From: Methanobacterium sp.
Lineage (GTDB): Archaea; Methanobacteriota; Methanobacteria; Methanobacteriales; Methanobacteriaceae
Length of the DNA: 64,000 nt
NCBI RefSeq assembly: GCF_038562635.1
Contig: NZ_JBCFBO010000001.1
Coordinates: 372,001 to 436,000, forward strand
Direction: 5' to 3'
The first letter of the stretch is position 1. Every line of letters starts with the position of its first letter. Both the position numbers and the translations under genes were made by a program. Positions 47,211 to 56,728 of this stretch are shown piece after piece. The notes beneath the pieces are model-generated. The model saw only the letters and a list, made by a program, of their open reading frames with translations. It was not told the origin of the DNA and did not search any database.

Positions 47211-48461
47211 ATGAATCTAAAAACTAAATATTTTAATTATTTTAAGTTATATATTAATGACCCATTAAATAAAAATTCAATTTTTTTAATCCTATATTCT
47301 TTAACAAGTGCAGGTTTTGGATTTATATTTTGGATATTAGCTGCAAAATTATATCCTCCAGAATACGTAGGCATTTCAACCGCTTTAGTATCCGCCATGA
47401 CATTAATATCAACATTATCATTATTAGGACTTGATCAAACAACAATAAGATTTATTCCAGAGGGAAATAAAAGTCAAATATTTAGCAATTCTCTCATTAT
47501 TACATTTTTGTCATCATTATTATTATCAATTATATTCCTTTTAGGTGTCAATATATGGTCCCCTCAATTGATTATTGCAAAAGAATATCCAATTTTATTC
47601 ATTTTATTTGTTTTATTCACTTCTTTAACAAGTATAAGTGGAATATCTTTAGTTGCGCTTAGAAAAGCCAAATATTATTTTGTTCAAGGAATCTTAATGA
47701 GCTCCAGAGTTATATTTTTATTTTTATTCATGATTTTTGGAGTTTTAGGTATATTTTATGCAATTGGAGTATCTTATCTTTTTGCACTAATATTTTCATT
47801 AGTTATCCTTTTTGTAGTATTTAAAATACAATTTAAAGGTATAAATAAAGAATTTCTAAAGAAGTCATTTAAATATTCTACTGGAACCTACATTTTTGGC
47901 TTGTTTAATTCTTTACCTACACTCTTACTTCCCATATTAGTTTTAAATATTTTAGGACCAGCAGCAACTGCATACTCTTATATAAGTTTTACAATTGGCT
48001 CATTAATCTACATATTTCCAACTTCATTCGGAACATCATTGTTTGTTGAAGGCAGCCATGGTGTATCCTTAAAGAAAAATACTTTAAAATCATTAATTTC
48101 AGTATTCGCAATTACAACTCCCTTAATAATTATTTTATATTTCTTTGGAGGAATTCTATTAGGATTAATAGGTAAAAATTATAGTACTAGCGGAATAGAG
48201 CTTCTTAAACTAATCATTTTATCCACATATTTTGTTACTATATGTCAATTATATTATTCAATAAAAAAAGTACAAAATGATATAAAAAAATTAATTTTAG
48301 TTAGTGGTTTTAATTTTATAGCATTAATTATATTAAGTTATATACTCATGATAAAAATAGGAATAATGGGTATTGGATATGCATGGCTAATTGGATATGG
48401 GTTATCTAATTTGTTAATAGCCTTTATTATTAAAAAAGAAAAGTGGTTTAATGATAAATAA
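47211..48461 (+). CDS. Polysaccharide flippase (Wzx type), module C
   Basis: About 416 residues with 12 predicted helices. The N-terminus is FLILYSLTSAGFGFIFWILA then KLYPPEYVGISTALVSAM. Further conserved parts are LGLDQTTIRFIPEGNK, IFGLFNSLPTLLLPILVLNI, LIGKNYSTSGIELLKLII and IGIMGIGYAWLIGYGLSNL. It diverges more from the other two intact flippases than they do from each other. A GTG at 47202 could extend it by three residues. It overlaps the Fe-S protein gene by 11 bases, tying the two together. Confidence 0.86.
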   Translation: MNLKTKYFNYFKLYINDPLNKNSIFLILYSLTSAGFGFIFWILAAKLYPPEYVGISTALVSAMTLISTLSLLGLDQTTIRFIPEGNKSQIFSNSLIITFLSSLLLSIIFLLGVNIWSPQLIIAKEYPILFILFVLFTSLTSISGISLVALRKAKYYFVQGILMSSRVIFLFLFMIFGVLGIFYAIGVSYLFALIFSLVILFVVFKIQFKGINKEFLKKSFKYSTGTYIFGLFNSLPTLLLPILVLNILGPAATAYSYISFTIGSLIYIFPTSFGTSLFVEGSHGVSLKKNTLKSLISVFAITTPLIIILYFFGGILLGLIGKNYSTSGIELLKLIILSTYFVTICQLYYSIKKVQNDIKKLILVSGFNFIALIILSYILMIKIGIMGIGYAWLIGYGLSNLLIAFIIKKEKWFNDK

Positions 48462-49722
48462 AAATATTTTGGAGATTACTGAAAACAATCTTTGTACTGG
48501 TTGTGGAACTTGTATCCCTTTATGTCCTTCAAAAGCAATTAAAATACAAATAAATTCCAAAAAGGGCATTTATATTCCTAATGTTAATAAATTAAAATGT
48601 AATGGATGTGGAATTTGTTATCAAATATGTCCTGGTTCTGAAATTGACTTTGAAGGTTTAAATAAGGACATATTTAATAAAAAAATTGAAGATCCGATAA
48701 TTGGAAGCTACATTAAATCATTCACAGGTTATTCAAAAGATCCCCATATTAGATACAATTCTTCATCAGGAGGTTTAATAACACAAATCTTAATTTTTGC
48801 ATTAAATAATAATATAATTGACGGTGCATTAGTTACTCGAATGAGAAAAGATAAACCTTTAGAACCAGAACCATTCATTGCCCGTACAGAAGAGGAAATC
48901 ATAGAAGCCTCAGGATCTAAATACTGTCCCGTACCAACCAATATGGTCCTTGATGAAATCATAAAATCAAGTAATGAAAAGTTTGCAGTAGTAGGATTAC
49001 CTTGTCAAATAACTGGAATAAGAAAAGCTGAATTAATAAATAAAACATTGAAAGACAAAATTATTTTACATATAGGCATACTATGTAATCATACTCCTAA
49101 TCTAGTAGCAACTGAATATTTCTTATATAGTAAAAAAATAAACAATAATAATATTAAAAAAATTAACTATAGATCTGGAGGCTGGATACCAAAGATGGAA
49201 ATTACTTTTAAAAATAATGAATCTATTTTAGAAAACTATTGGGGAGATGGATTTGGACAGTTTTTTTATCCAATAAGATGCACATTATGCTGTGATATAT
49301 TTGCTTTATTATCGGATATTTCATTTGGAGATGCATGGTTGCCAGAGATAGAAAAAATTGACAAAATAGGTACTTCACTTATAATTATCAGAAATTCGAG
49401 AGGAGAAAATATATTAAAAAAAGTCTTATCAAAAGATAAATTAACATTAAATCCATTGATTCATGAAAAATTGTTAAAATCACAATTTGATAAAGTTTAT
49501 TTTAAAAATATATCTTTAATTACACGTATGAATATTCTAAAATTTTTTAGAAAGGAAATACCATTCTATAAAATTCCAACTTATAATTACAACTACAAAA
49601 ATACAGATTACTTAAACTCAATATTTCTTTATATTATCTTAAATGTTTCATTAAAAAGATATATGTGGCCATTAATGACTAACCTAATAAAAATTTTCAA
49701 AAAAATCAAAAAAATAGAATGA
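48451..49722 (+). CDS. F420-hydrogenase/dehydrogenase beta subunit-like Fe-S protein of polysaccharide loci
   Basis: A 423-residue protein. Two 4Fe-4S ferredoxin motifs occupy residues about 15-60 (CTGCGTCIPLCP and CNGCGICYQICPG). An FrhB/FdhB N- and C-terminal-type domain pair follows (SSGGLITQILIFAL, ASGSKYCPVPTNMV, VGLPCQITGIRKA, HIGILCNHTPN, CTLCCDIFALLSDISFGDAW). In F420-reducing hydrogenase the beta subunit binds FAD and F420. Paralogues occur beside polysaccharide pyruvyl transferases in many glycan loci, as here. A redox step in glycan tailoring is inferred; the substrate is unknown. Confidence 0.83.
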   Translation: MINKNILEITENNLCTGCGTCIPLCPSKAIKIQINSKKGIYIPNVNKLKCNGCGICYQICPGSEIDFEGLNKDIFNKKIEDPIIGSYIKSFTGYSKDPHIRYNSSSGGLITQILIFALNNNIIDGALVTRMRKDKPLEPEPFIARTEEEIIEASGSKYCPVPTNMVLDEIIKSSNEKFAVVGLPCQITGIRKAELINKTLKDKIILHIGILCNHTPNLVATEYFLYSKKINNNNIKKINYRSGGWIPKMEITFKNNESILENYWGDGFGQFFYPIRCTLCCDIFALLSDISFGDAWLPEIEKIDKIGTSLIIIRNSRGENILKKVLSKDKLTLNPLIHEKLLKSQFDKVYFKNISLITRMNILKFFRKEIPFYKIPTYNYNYKNTDYLNSIFLYIILNVSLKRYMWPLMTNLIKIFKKIKKIE

Positions 49723-49735
49723 TATTCTATTTTTT
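49709..49735. terminator. 12-bp palindromic hairpin shared by two convergent genes
   Basis: AAAAAATAGAAT and ATTCTATTTTTT pair perfectly around a GAT loop. The stem contains the TGA of the plus-strand Fe-S gene (49720-49722) and the TAG of the minus-strand pyruvyl transferase gene (49727-49729). Each side ends in a T-run, making a compact bidirectional terminator. Confidence 0.7.
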
Positions 49736-50968
49736 GTTGTTAACATTTAAAAACTCATCTACAAGTTCTATATTCTGAAATGCACACTTTTTTAATTTTC
49801 TAACATTATATTCTAATGTTTTTTTGATTTCAAATCTGTTATTCCACAAAAGATCAATTTTTGCTGTAATATTCTCCTTATTAATCTCATGAAAATCATA
49901 AACATAATCATCTACATCTAACATTTCCATTATACCATAAAATTTATGACTATAACTTATAGCTAACGTAGGAACATGCATCGAAGTTGCAGCTATATTT
50001 GCATGCATTCTTGCACCTATAAATAGATCACATTTACTAATAATTCCCTTTGTTTCCTCTGCAGAGTATTCTCCATCAATTAAAACCATATTATCCTTAT
50101 TGACAACTAAATTATAAATTTCTCTTGATACGAACCTATCATCAATACTATTGCTTGTAACGTGGGGTATAAAAACTATATTTGCAGAATATTTTTCAAC
50201 TAAATAATCCGCCAAATAAGCCATTAATTCTATATAAGAATTAGAATGTTTAGGGTTTCTATCAAGTTCAAAAATAAGTTGGCTAACTGAAATTCCAACT
50301 ATATGTTTCTTATTTAAATTCAATCCTTCATTCGATGCTATTTGATTAATTACCGATGATTTCTCGGGTTTTAATAAAAATGCAGAATCTGCAGTTAAAT
50401 ATATCTTATTATTTATTCCAATAGACATCAAATAATCTCTAGAAATTTTTTCTCGAACTATGAGGATATCAACTCTATTCAAAAAAAATTTAGATAATTT
50501 TTTGGTTAATATAGTATTAAATGGACCAATAGACTGTGCAAATATTACAATAGGTTTATTTAAAAGTTTACATAATAAAATATCATAACAAGATGCCAAT
50601 GTTTCTATAACTCCATAATCATCACTGAATCCATCCCCACTTAAATCTAAAATAATATCTGATTCTTTAAATTTTTTTAAAAATGCATTCAATATCATTT
50701 CGTTCGTATCAAATTTTAGTTTATTCAATACATAATAAAAGAAAGACAGTAAAATATTGCCTAAATAGTTTAAAACACTTGTACTATATTTACTAACTTT
50801 TACATCATATTCAACTGCTTTTTTGGAATCTTCATCTGGAAAAATGGATAATAATATAAAATCTGAATTTTCAATACATTCTCTAATAGATTTTATCGTA
50901 CTTACTAACATTGCCTCTGAGCCTTTATTTTTTGAAAAAGTTGCACCTAATAATAATACCTTTGACAT
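49727..50968 (-). CDS. Polysaccharide pyruvyl transferase family protein
   Basis: A 413-residue member of the PF04230/CsaB-like family. Motifs are VLLLGATFSKNKGSEAMLVS (nucleotide-binding N-terminus), DLSGDGFSDDYG, PIVIFAQSIGPF, REKISRDYL, VGISVSQL, VFIPHVTSN and DLFIGARMHANIAATSMHVP near the C-terminus. These enzymes add a ketal pyruvate from PEP to glycan hexoses, giving negative charge. It lies tail to tail with the FrhB-like gene and directly abuts the upstream GT4 stop, so it is the last gene of the minus-strand run. Confidence 0.86.
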   Translation of the reverse strand: MSKVLLLGATFSKNKGSEAMLVSTIKSIRECIENSDFILLSIFPDEDSKKAVEYDVKVSKYSTSVLNYLGNILLSFFYYVLNKLKFDTNEMILNAFLKKFKESDIILDLSGDGFSDDYGVIETLASCYDILLCKLLNKPIVIFAQSIGPFNTILTKKLSKFFLNRVDILIVREKISRDYLMSIGINNKIYLTADSAFLLKPEKSSVINQIASNEGLNLNKKHIVGISVSQLIFELDRNPKHSNSYIELMAYLADYLVEKYSANIVFIPHVTSNSIDDRFVSREIYNLVVNKDNMVLIDGEYSAEETKGIISKCDLFIGARMHANIAATSMHVPTLAISYSHKFYGIMEMLDVDDYVYDFHEINKENITAKIDLLWNNRFEIKKTLEYNVRKLKKCAFQNIELVDEFLNVNNKK

Positions 50969-52093
50969 TTATTCACCGTCCATAACATATGCAACAGCCT
51001 CTTTAAACCCATCAATCATATTTTCATATCTAAAATTATCTTCAATAATTTTTTTAGAGTTAAAACCCATTTTTTTTTCTAATTTTAAATCAGAAATTAT
51101 CGTTTTCATTGATATAAACAATTCATCAACATCTTTTTCAGGTACTATAAATCCATTTTCACCTTTTTTTACCATATCAAAAGCTGCACCTACAGCATCA
51201 CTGACTATTACAGGTTTTCCAAAATACATTGCTTCATTAACAACAAATACCCATGGATCTTTCATTTTACTAGATACCGAAGGTATGACACAAATATTAC
51301 AAATAGAATAATAACTATCTAAATCTTTATTTTCGACTTGTCCAACAAAATAAACAGAATCACTAATTCCTAATTGTTTGGTCATAAATTCTAGATTTTT
51401 TTTATAGTTTCCGTCACCAACTATAATTAATAAAACATTATCAAATTCATTCCTAAGTTTGGTAAAAGCATTTAATAAAAAATCAATACCTTTACGTTCA
51501 ACTAAACGACCTACATATAAAATTATTTTTTTATTGTCAATCTTAAATTTAGTTCTTAAGTTATTAATAGTTAAATTACTATCATTTTCATTTATATCAC
51601 TAATATTTGGGACAATAAATATCTTTTCACACGTAACATCTAATGATATTAAATATTCCTTATGTTTAGAACCCGGAACTATTAAAGCATCTGAATAATT
51701 AGCAATAATCTTCGAAACTTTAGATGAAATCTTTCTTCTAATGGAACTATTATCTCCTCCCCAGTCTTCAGTCCAAAGTATAATTGGTTTTCTCATAATT
51801 TTTGCATAAATAAAGGATAAAATACAGTTGAATTCCAATGAATCAACGATTACATCATAATCTTGTTTCAGTAGTTCATTAATTATTTTAATATACCTAA
51901 AATGATTTTTTAAAATATTATAATTCATAAATTTTATTTTTTGTATCTCTGGTGAAATATCTATTTTATAAAGATTATAAGCAATTTCAATTTGCTTAAA
52001 TACTAATCTGATATTATATAAATTGTCTAATATCCTAAAAAATGGTGTTCTATATGGCATTAACGTATTATGAAAAAACAATATTCTTTTCAT
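50969..52093 (-). CDS. Glycosyltransferase family 4
   Basis: A 374-residue GT4. Acceptor-side features are FHNTLMPYRTPFFRILDNL (the PYR motif seen in many surface-glycan GT4 enzymes) and PIILWTEDWGGD. Donor-side features are IILYVGRLVERKGIDFLLNA and CVIPSVSSKMKDPWVFVVNE, then MYFGKPVIVSDAVGAAFDMV. It overlaps the DUF2206 gene by 4 bases (ATGA) and abuts the pyruvyl transferase start. Donor unknown. Confidence 0.86.
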   Translation of the reverse strand: MKRILFFHNTLMPYRTPFFRILDNLYNIRLVFKQIEIAYNLYKIDISPEIQKIKFMNYNILKNHFRYIKIINELLKQDYDVIVDSLEFNCILSFIYAKIMRKPIILWTEDWGGDNSSIRRKISSKVSKIIANYSDALIVPGSKHKEYLISLDVTCEKIFIVPNISDINENDSNLTINNLRTKFKIDNKKIILYVGRLVERKGIDFLLNAFTKLRNEFDNVLLIIVGDGNYKKNLEFMTKQLGISDSVYFVGQVENKDLDSYYSICNICVIPSVSSKMKDPWVFVVNEAMYFGKPVIVSDAVGAAFDMVKKGENGFIVPEKDVDELFISMKTIISDLKLEKKMGFNSKKIIEDNFRYENMIDGFKEAVAYVMDGE

Positions 52094-54309
52094 TTATATA
52101 TCTCCGAATCTCCATCTACATATATTTTATTTTTATAATAGAATTCATTATAAAAAGAAGTATTTTGTATATTCTGTTCTAAATAAGGTCTTTCAATTGA
52201 TAATTTCTGAGTTGGAATTATCTGTAATTTTCCATCAACATTCAATTTTCTAAAAAATATAAATTTATTTTCCAGAGATTGACTTCCCGATTCTCTAAAA
52301 ACTAATATTCTTATTTTTGGATAAATATAGCCTCTTAAAATTTGTCTTCCAAATATATCTGTAAATACTTTTGAATTATTATCATTACTCATTACTTGTT
52401 TTAAGAAATAAGCACCTTGTATTTCTCCTTGCGAATATACATATACCGATTCCTTATAATTTTCATTGGTAGACAACGAAATTGAATTAGGATTAGGATC
52501 GTTTGTTATCTGATGGATCACTCCTGAATCTAATAATAAGAACACTACTAAAAAAATTGACGCAACCTTTAAATAATTTGAGAAGTTTCTTTTTGTAGAT
52601 TTTCTTTTAGTAATAATCCTTAAAAAATCCAGAAGAATAATAAACCCAATAATTAAAAATGGAGATAAAAAAATTAACATTAAATAAAATAATCTCAAAG
52701 TTCCAAAGTTACCAGAGTACTCGGGAATAATAATCGAAGCAGCTATTGCTAAAAAACTATATAATGATAAAAATAAATATTCAATTGTAAAATTGAAACT
52801 ATTCAATGAAATTGTATATTTATTAATTCTATTTTTTAAAAATTTTACTTTTTTAGAGATATAATGTAATATAACAGCTAATAGACCTATAGCAACAAAA
52901 AATTCTGCCATTAAATAAATGTATTTCAATATTGAATATAAGAGAGATGTAGTACCTGCTAAAACTGTAGCTAAGCCTTCAGTTGAGCTTGGATCTAAAA
53001 AATCTGAATAAAAACTATTAATCATATGATTAAATATGTTTACAATATTATTAAATGAAGAAGAACCTGATGCATACATGTACCATGCTACTACAAATAC
53101 TAAAAAGAAAAGTACTCCAGTTATATTAGTTCTTTCTTTATTTTTTATTAATATTAAAGAAATAAATAATAAAACTATAAATAATGAAAAGAAATATGAT
53201 AACGCATAATGTGAAACAACTAAAGAAAAACTAAAAAATACAAATAAAAATGAATTGTTAAATGAAATCTCACGCTTATCAAAAATTAATAATATTAATA
53301 AAACAAAAAAAAGCTCCCCAATTTCTTGTCTTGCTAAAGAAGGTAATACACCATAAAATCCAGATACAAACATAAAGAATAGAGTAGCTAAAAATGCAAC
53401 TTCCTTATTTGTATTTCTTTCAAATAATAAAAATAAACCTAAAGGTACAATTGAATAAATAATTGGATATATTATTTTAAAAACTGAATCTAGACTAAGA
53501 TTACAAATTATGGAGTATATAATAGGTAATGAAACAATACTTAACATTCCATTGACATCTGATGGAATTGAAAAATTCCATACAGTAGAAGTAGCTACTA
53601 AATTAGCAAAATAATATTCTTCATAAATATCTGATCCCCATAATTGAGATGAAATTAAAGAACGATGCAATATAAGAGCTAATGAAACCATTAAAATAGC
53701 TATTGGGAAAAATTTTGGATCTATTTTATTAAATAAAAAGGGTATTAATGAGATAAGTATAAGCAACACAAATATTACGTAATTAAGATTATAATAATTC
53801 ATGAGATAAGTGCCAAAAATAGCTAATACTGGTAAAAAACATAAAAAGATCACAGTAGGATTTAAACTATTTAAATTAATAAAATTTTCATTAAAATAAC
53901 TTTTATCATCAAAAATATAACATAAAACTAATAAAACCATTACTATTGCACTTAAAGATATTAATAGATTGAAAAGAGAGAATGGATGAGAAAGTCCACT
54001 AAAATTAAGAAAAAAACCGGTAAACATGACAATTCCAATACTTAAACCGCAAGAATATAGTAATACACATATATTACCAAGTTTAGGTATTTTTAAAAGT
54101 CTCAATACAAGTATACCTGGCACAAATGTTAAATAAATAAATCCAATAATTTGTCTTAATACTGGAATTTGAAGCCCAATTTGATCTAAACCTATAAGAC
54201 CTAAAATCATTAGTTGCATGGCTAATATTAATCGAATAAATTTAGCTATTTCCAAATGTCCAATTTGAATAAAGTTTCTAATTTGCAATTTAGCCCTCAT
54301 TAAGTTCAT
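52090..54309 (-). CDS. DUF2206 polytopic membrane protein, candidate GT-C transferase/polymerase, module C
   Basis: About 739 residues from the ATG at 54309, 20 bases inside the preceding GT4 gene. A TTG at 54345 would extend it by 12 residues; an ATG at 54300 is also possible. It is a paralogue of the other two DUF2206 proteins, with LRQIIGFIYLTFVPGILVLR, FGTYLMNYYNLNY, LWGSDIYEEY (WG at about 236 of the long form), LARQEIGELFFVLL, SHYALSYFFS and WYMYASGSSSF. About 14 helices and a soluble C-terminal domain are predicted. The first-loop Asp and Glu are conserved although the second Trp is lost. Position within a GT run supports a glycan role. Confidence 0.8.
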   Translation of the reverse strand: MNLMRAKLQIRNFIQIGHLEIAKFIRLILAMQLMILGLIGLDQIGLQIPVLRQIIGFIYLTFVPGILVLRLLKIPKLGNICVLLYSCGLSIGIVMFTGFFLNFSGLSHPFSLFNLLISLSAIVMVLLVLCYIFDDKSYFNENFINLNSLNPTVIFLCFLPVLAIFGTYLMNYYNLNYVIFVLLILISLIPFLFNKIDPKFFPIAILMVSLALILHRSLISSQLWGSDIYEEYYFANLVATSTVWNFSIPSDVNGMLSIVSLPIIYSIICNLSLDSVFKIIYPIIYSIVPLGLFLLFERNTNKEVAFLATLFFMFVSGFYGVLPSLARQEIGELFFVLLILLIFDKREISFNNSFLFVFFSFSLVVSHYALSYFFSLFIVLLFISLILIKNKERTNITGVLFFLVFVVAWYMYASGSSSFNNIVNIFNHMINSFYSDFLDPSSTEGLATVLAGTTSLLYSILKYIYLMAEFFVAIGLLAVILHYISKKVKFLKNRINKYTISLNSFNFTIEYLFLSLYSFLAIAASIIIPEYSGNFGTLRLFYLMLIFLSPFLIIGFIILLDFLRIITKRKSTKRNFSNYLKVASIFLVVFLLLDSGVIHQITNDPNPNSISLSTNENYKESVYVYSQGEIQGAYFLKQVMSNDNNSKVFTDIFGRQILRGYIYPKIRILVFRESGSQSLENKFIFFRKLNVDGKLQIIPTQKLSIERPYLEQNIQNTSFYNEFYYKNKIYVDGDSEIYK

Positions 54310-55480
54310 AATAAATATTTTCAAATTTTTTAGAAATTTGATCAAAATTTAGATTTTTGATAATGAATTTACTTCCATCAATTATCAATCTCTCATATTT
54401 TCTCTCATGAGTAATTATAAATTTCATTTTTTCCTTTAAATCTATTATATCGCCATATTTAACTATATATCCACACCCTAAACTATTAATCAAATCACTG
54501 CATCCACAATTATCTGTGACTATTACAGGAGTACCACATAATAACGATTCTAACGGTACTAAACCGAATATTTCATAATATGAAGGATAAACTAACAAAT
54601 TAGAATCTACATATGCTTCTAATTTATCAGTACCATATAAGGGGCCTATTATATCAACTTTGTCAGTAATATGAAATTTTCTTATTAAATTTTTCAATGT
54701 AGAAAGGTATCCATGATCTGGACCAACAATTACAAGTTTTACATTTTCCATTTCAAAGGTTAAATCTTTAAAAGACTCTAAAAGAATATTAATACCTTTA
54801 GTACTGTCAATTCTTCCCAAATATAAAATAATTTTTTCTTCATTTTTTATTCCATATTTACGCCTAAAATTTCCATTAACAGGCAAATTTTCGTATTCAG
54901 ATGCATCAATTGAATTCTCTATAATCTCAATTTTGTTTTTTTCAACTCCAAAATTTGTATACTGATCAAATTCTTGATTATTTATTGCTATGAGTTTTGA
55001 TGCACCTTTGATAAGTCTATCTTCAAAAATTTTGTTAAATATAGACTTTAAAAAAGTCATTGATTTTTTTTGATTTCCAATCAATTTAGGTGAGGATCCA
55101 TGACCTTGTATAATATAAGGAATTCCATATTTTCTTGCATAATACCAAATATAAATATGTGGAATACCTCTCCATTCATGTAAATGAACCAAGTCAAAAT
55201 TTTTTAGATTCTTCTTAATTTTAAAAAGCATAGAATTAGATAAATGTAATTTAAAATTATTTGCAATCCAATTATTTGAACAATTAAAATATTCAACATT
55301 TACATTTTCTTTAAATTTAATTTTATATTTGTCTTGTAATCTACCATCAATACCAACATCAGTTGTGTATATACTAACTTCATGTCCTTTTTCAGCTAAT
55401 TTAACAGACAAATCATGAACTACCCTTACAGGTCCTCCATATTCCCATGCAAAATAAGGTATAACTTGTAAAATCTTCAT
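54290..55480 (-). CDS. Glycosyltransferase family 4
   Basis: A 396-residue GT4. N-terminal elements are VIPYFAWEYGGPVRVVHDLS and FDLVHLHEWRGIPHIYIWYY. The donor domain has IILYLGRIDSTKGINILLES, VYPSYYEIFGLVPLESLLCG and TPVIVTDNCGCSDLI, with the E-x7-E type pair adjusted to EIFGLVPLE. It overlaps the upstream GT4 gene by 4 bases and the DUF2206 gene downstream by 20, so all are translated in series. Donor unknown. Confidence 0.86.
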   Translation of the reverse strand: MKILQVIPYFAWEYGGPVRVVHDLSVKLAEKGHEVSIYTTDVGIDGRLQDKYKIKFKENVNVEYFNCSNNWIANNFKLHLSNSMLFKIKKNLKNFDLVHLHEWRGIPHIYIWYYARKYGIPYIIQGHGSSPKLIGNQKKSMTFLKSIFNKIFEDRLIKGASKLIAINNQEFDQYTNFGVEKNKIEIIENSIDASEYENLPVNGNFRRKYGIKNEEKIILYLGRIDSTKGINILLESFKDLTFEMENVKLVIVGPDHGYLSTLKNLIRKFHITDKVDIIGPLYGTDKLEAYVDSNLLVYPSYYEIFGLVPLESLLCGTPVIVTDNCGCSDLINSLGCGYIVKYGDIIDLKEKMKFIITHERKYERLIIDGSKFIIKNLNFDQISKKFENIYYELNEG

Positions 55481-56673
55481 TTACTACACTCGTTTGCTAG
55501 ATTATTTAAACAATCTTCGAATTGAGATAGAATCAATTGCCAATCATGATTTTGAATAAAATTTTTAGCCCTAGATCTATTTAATTCAATATCATCTTCA
55601 GTTAAAGCTAAAACTTGATCTATAACATTTTGAGGTTTGTCAACATATAAAACTCCACTTTCCTCACCAAATTCTTTCATTACACCAGGTAATTCTGTGG
55701 ATATTACGGGTTTATACATAGCCAAATATTCATACATTTTTATTGGTACTATATCTCTCATTATTTCATTATTATATGCAGGCAATAAACATATATCTGC
55801 ACTTGCAATAAGTTTTGGAATATCATTATACGGCATTAAACCAGTCATGATAACTGTATCTTCAAGTTTCAGCTTCTTAACTAATGATTTTAATTCTAAA
55901 TAAGAATCTCCTTCTCCAACTATCATAAGCTTAATATGAGGCTTAGATTTTCTGACCTTTGAAAGTTCTAAAATAACTTCTTTAAGACCTGAAAATTCAT
56001 AAATCCAACCCATAAAAAATAAAAGTAAATCATCATCCGAAATACCATAATTCTTCCTAAATTGATTGGAATCTATTGTTAAAGGATTAAATCTATTAAA
56101 ATCTATCCCTCCAGGTATAATATCAGTTATCGATTCATTTGCACCTAAATTTACAACTTGTTCTTTTAAAACTTCATTAATGACCAGAATATTGGAGGAA
56201 TTCTTTATTATGTTTTTTTCTATAGATTTAGCAACTGGTTGAAATGGTTTAAATGGAATAAGCGTATGAATGATATCAGTCCAATAATATATAAATGGAA
56301 TTTTCCTCTTTCTTGCGTAGTGCATTCCCCAATAATTACTTAAAACACTTGTAACACCTATAACAATATCTGGTTCAAATTCGTTTATTGATTTCTTTAT
56401 CTCTGATCTAGAAGATAGTAAAAAAGAAATATAATCTAAAATTTTCATTTTTATGAACGGTGGTTTAATAAAAGTTACATTAGCCCCTTTATAAAACCGT
56501 TCTACATTTTCAGATACTTCTCTTTTAGATAAAAGTCCTTTGCCATCCCATAGTTGATCAAAACCAATAACAACTATCTCATGTCCTTCCAGAGATAATA
56601 ATTCCATTAGATGATGTTGTTGATGAGGCCCCTTTTTAGTCCAGTCAGCATCTTGAACCAATAGTATTTTCAT
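55477..56673 (-). CDS. Glycosyltransferase family 4
   Basis: About 398 residues from the ATG at 56673 (MKILLVQDADWTKKGPHQQH). An in-frame codon at 56706 would extend it by 11 atypical residues. The donor domain has IIPGGIDFNRFNP, LLFFMGWIYEFSGLKEVILE, ICLLPAYNNEIMRD and IKMYEYLAMYKPVISTELPG. It is the first gene of the module C minus-strand run; the run ends at the pyruvyl transferase. Confidence 0.84.
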   Translation of the reverse strand: MKILLVQDADWTKKGPHQQHHLMELLSLEGHEIVVIGFDQLWDGKGLLSKREVSENVERFYKGANVTFIKPPFIKMKILDYISFLLSSRSEIKKSINEFEPDIVIGVTSVLSNYWGMHYARKRKIPFIYYWTDIIHTLIPFKPFQPVAKSIEKNIIKNSSNILVINEVLKEQVVNLGANESITDIIPGGIDFNRFNPLTIDSNQFRKNYGISDDDLLLFFMGWIYEFSGLKEVILELSKVRKSKPHIKLMIVGEGDSYLELKSLVKKLKLEDTVIMTGLMPYNDIPKLIASADICLLPAYNNEIMRDIVPIKMYEYLAMYKPVISTELPGVMKEFGEESGVLYVDKPQNVIDQVLALTEDDIELNRSRAKNFIQNHDWQLILSQFEDCLNNLANECSK

Positions 56674-56728
56674 ATTTTCACTCGATTTAATTTGTAAAAA
56701 TGTCAAATCATGTAAGTATTTAACTTAC

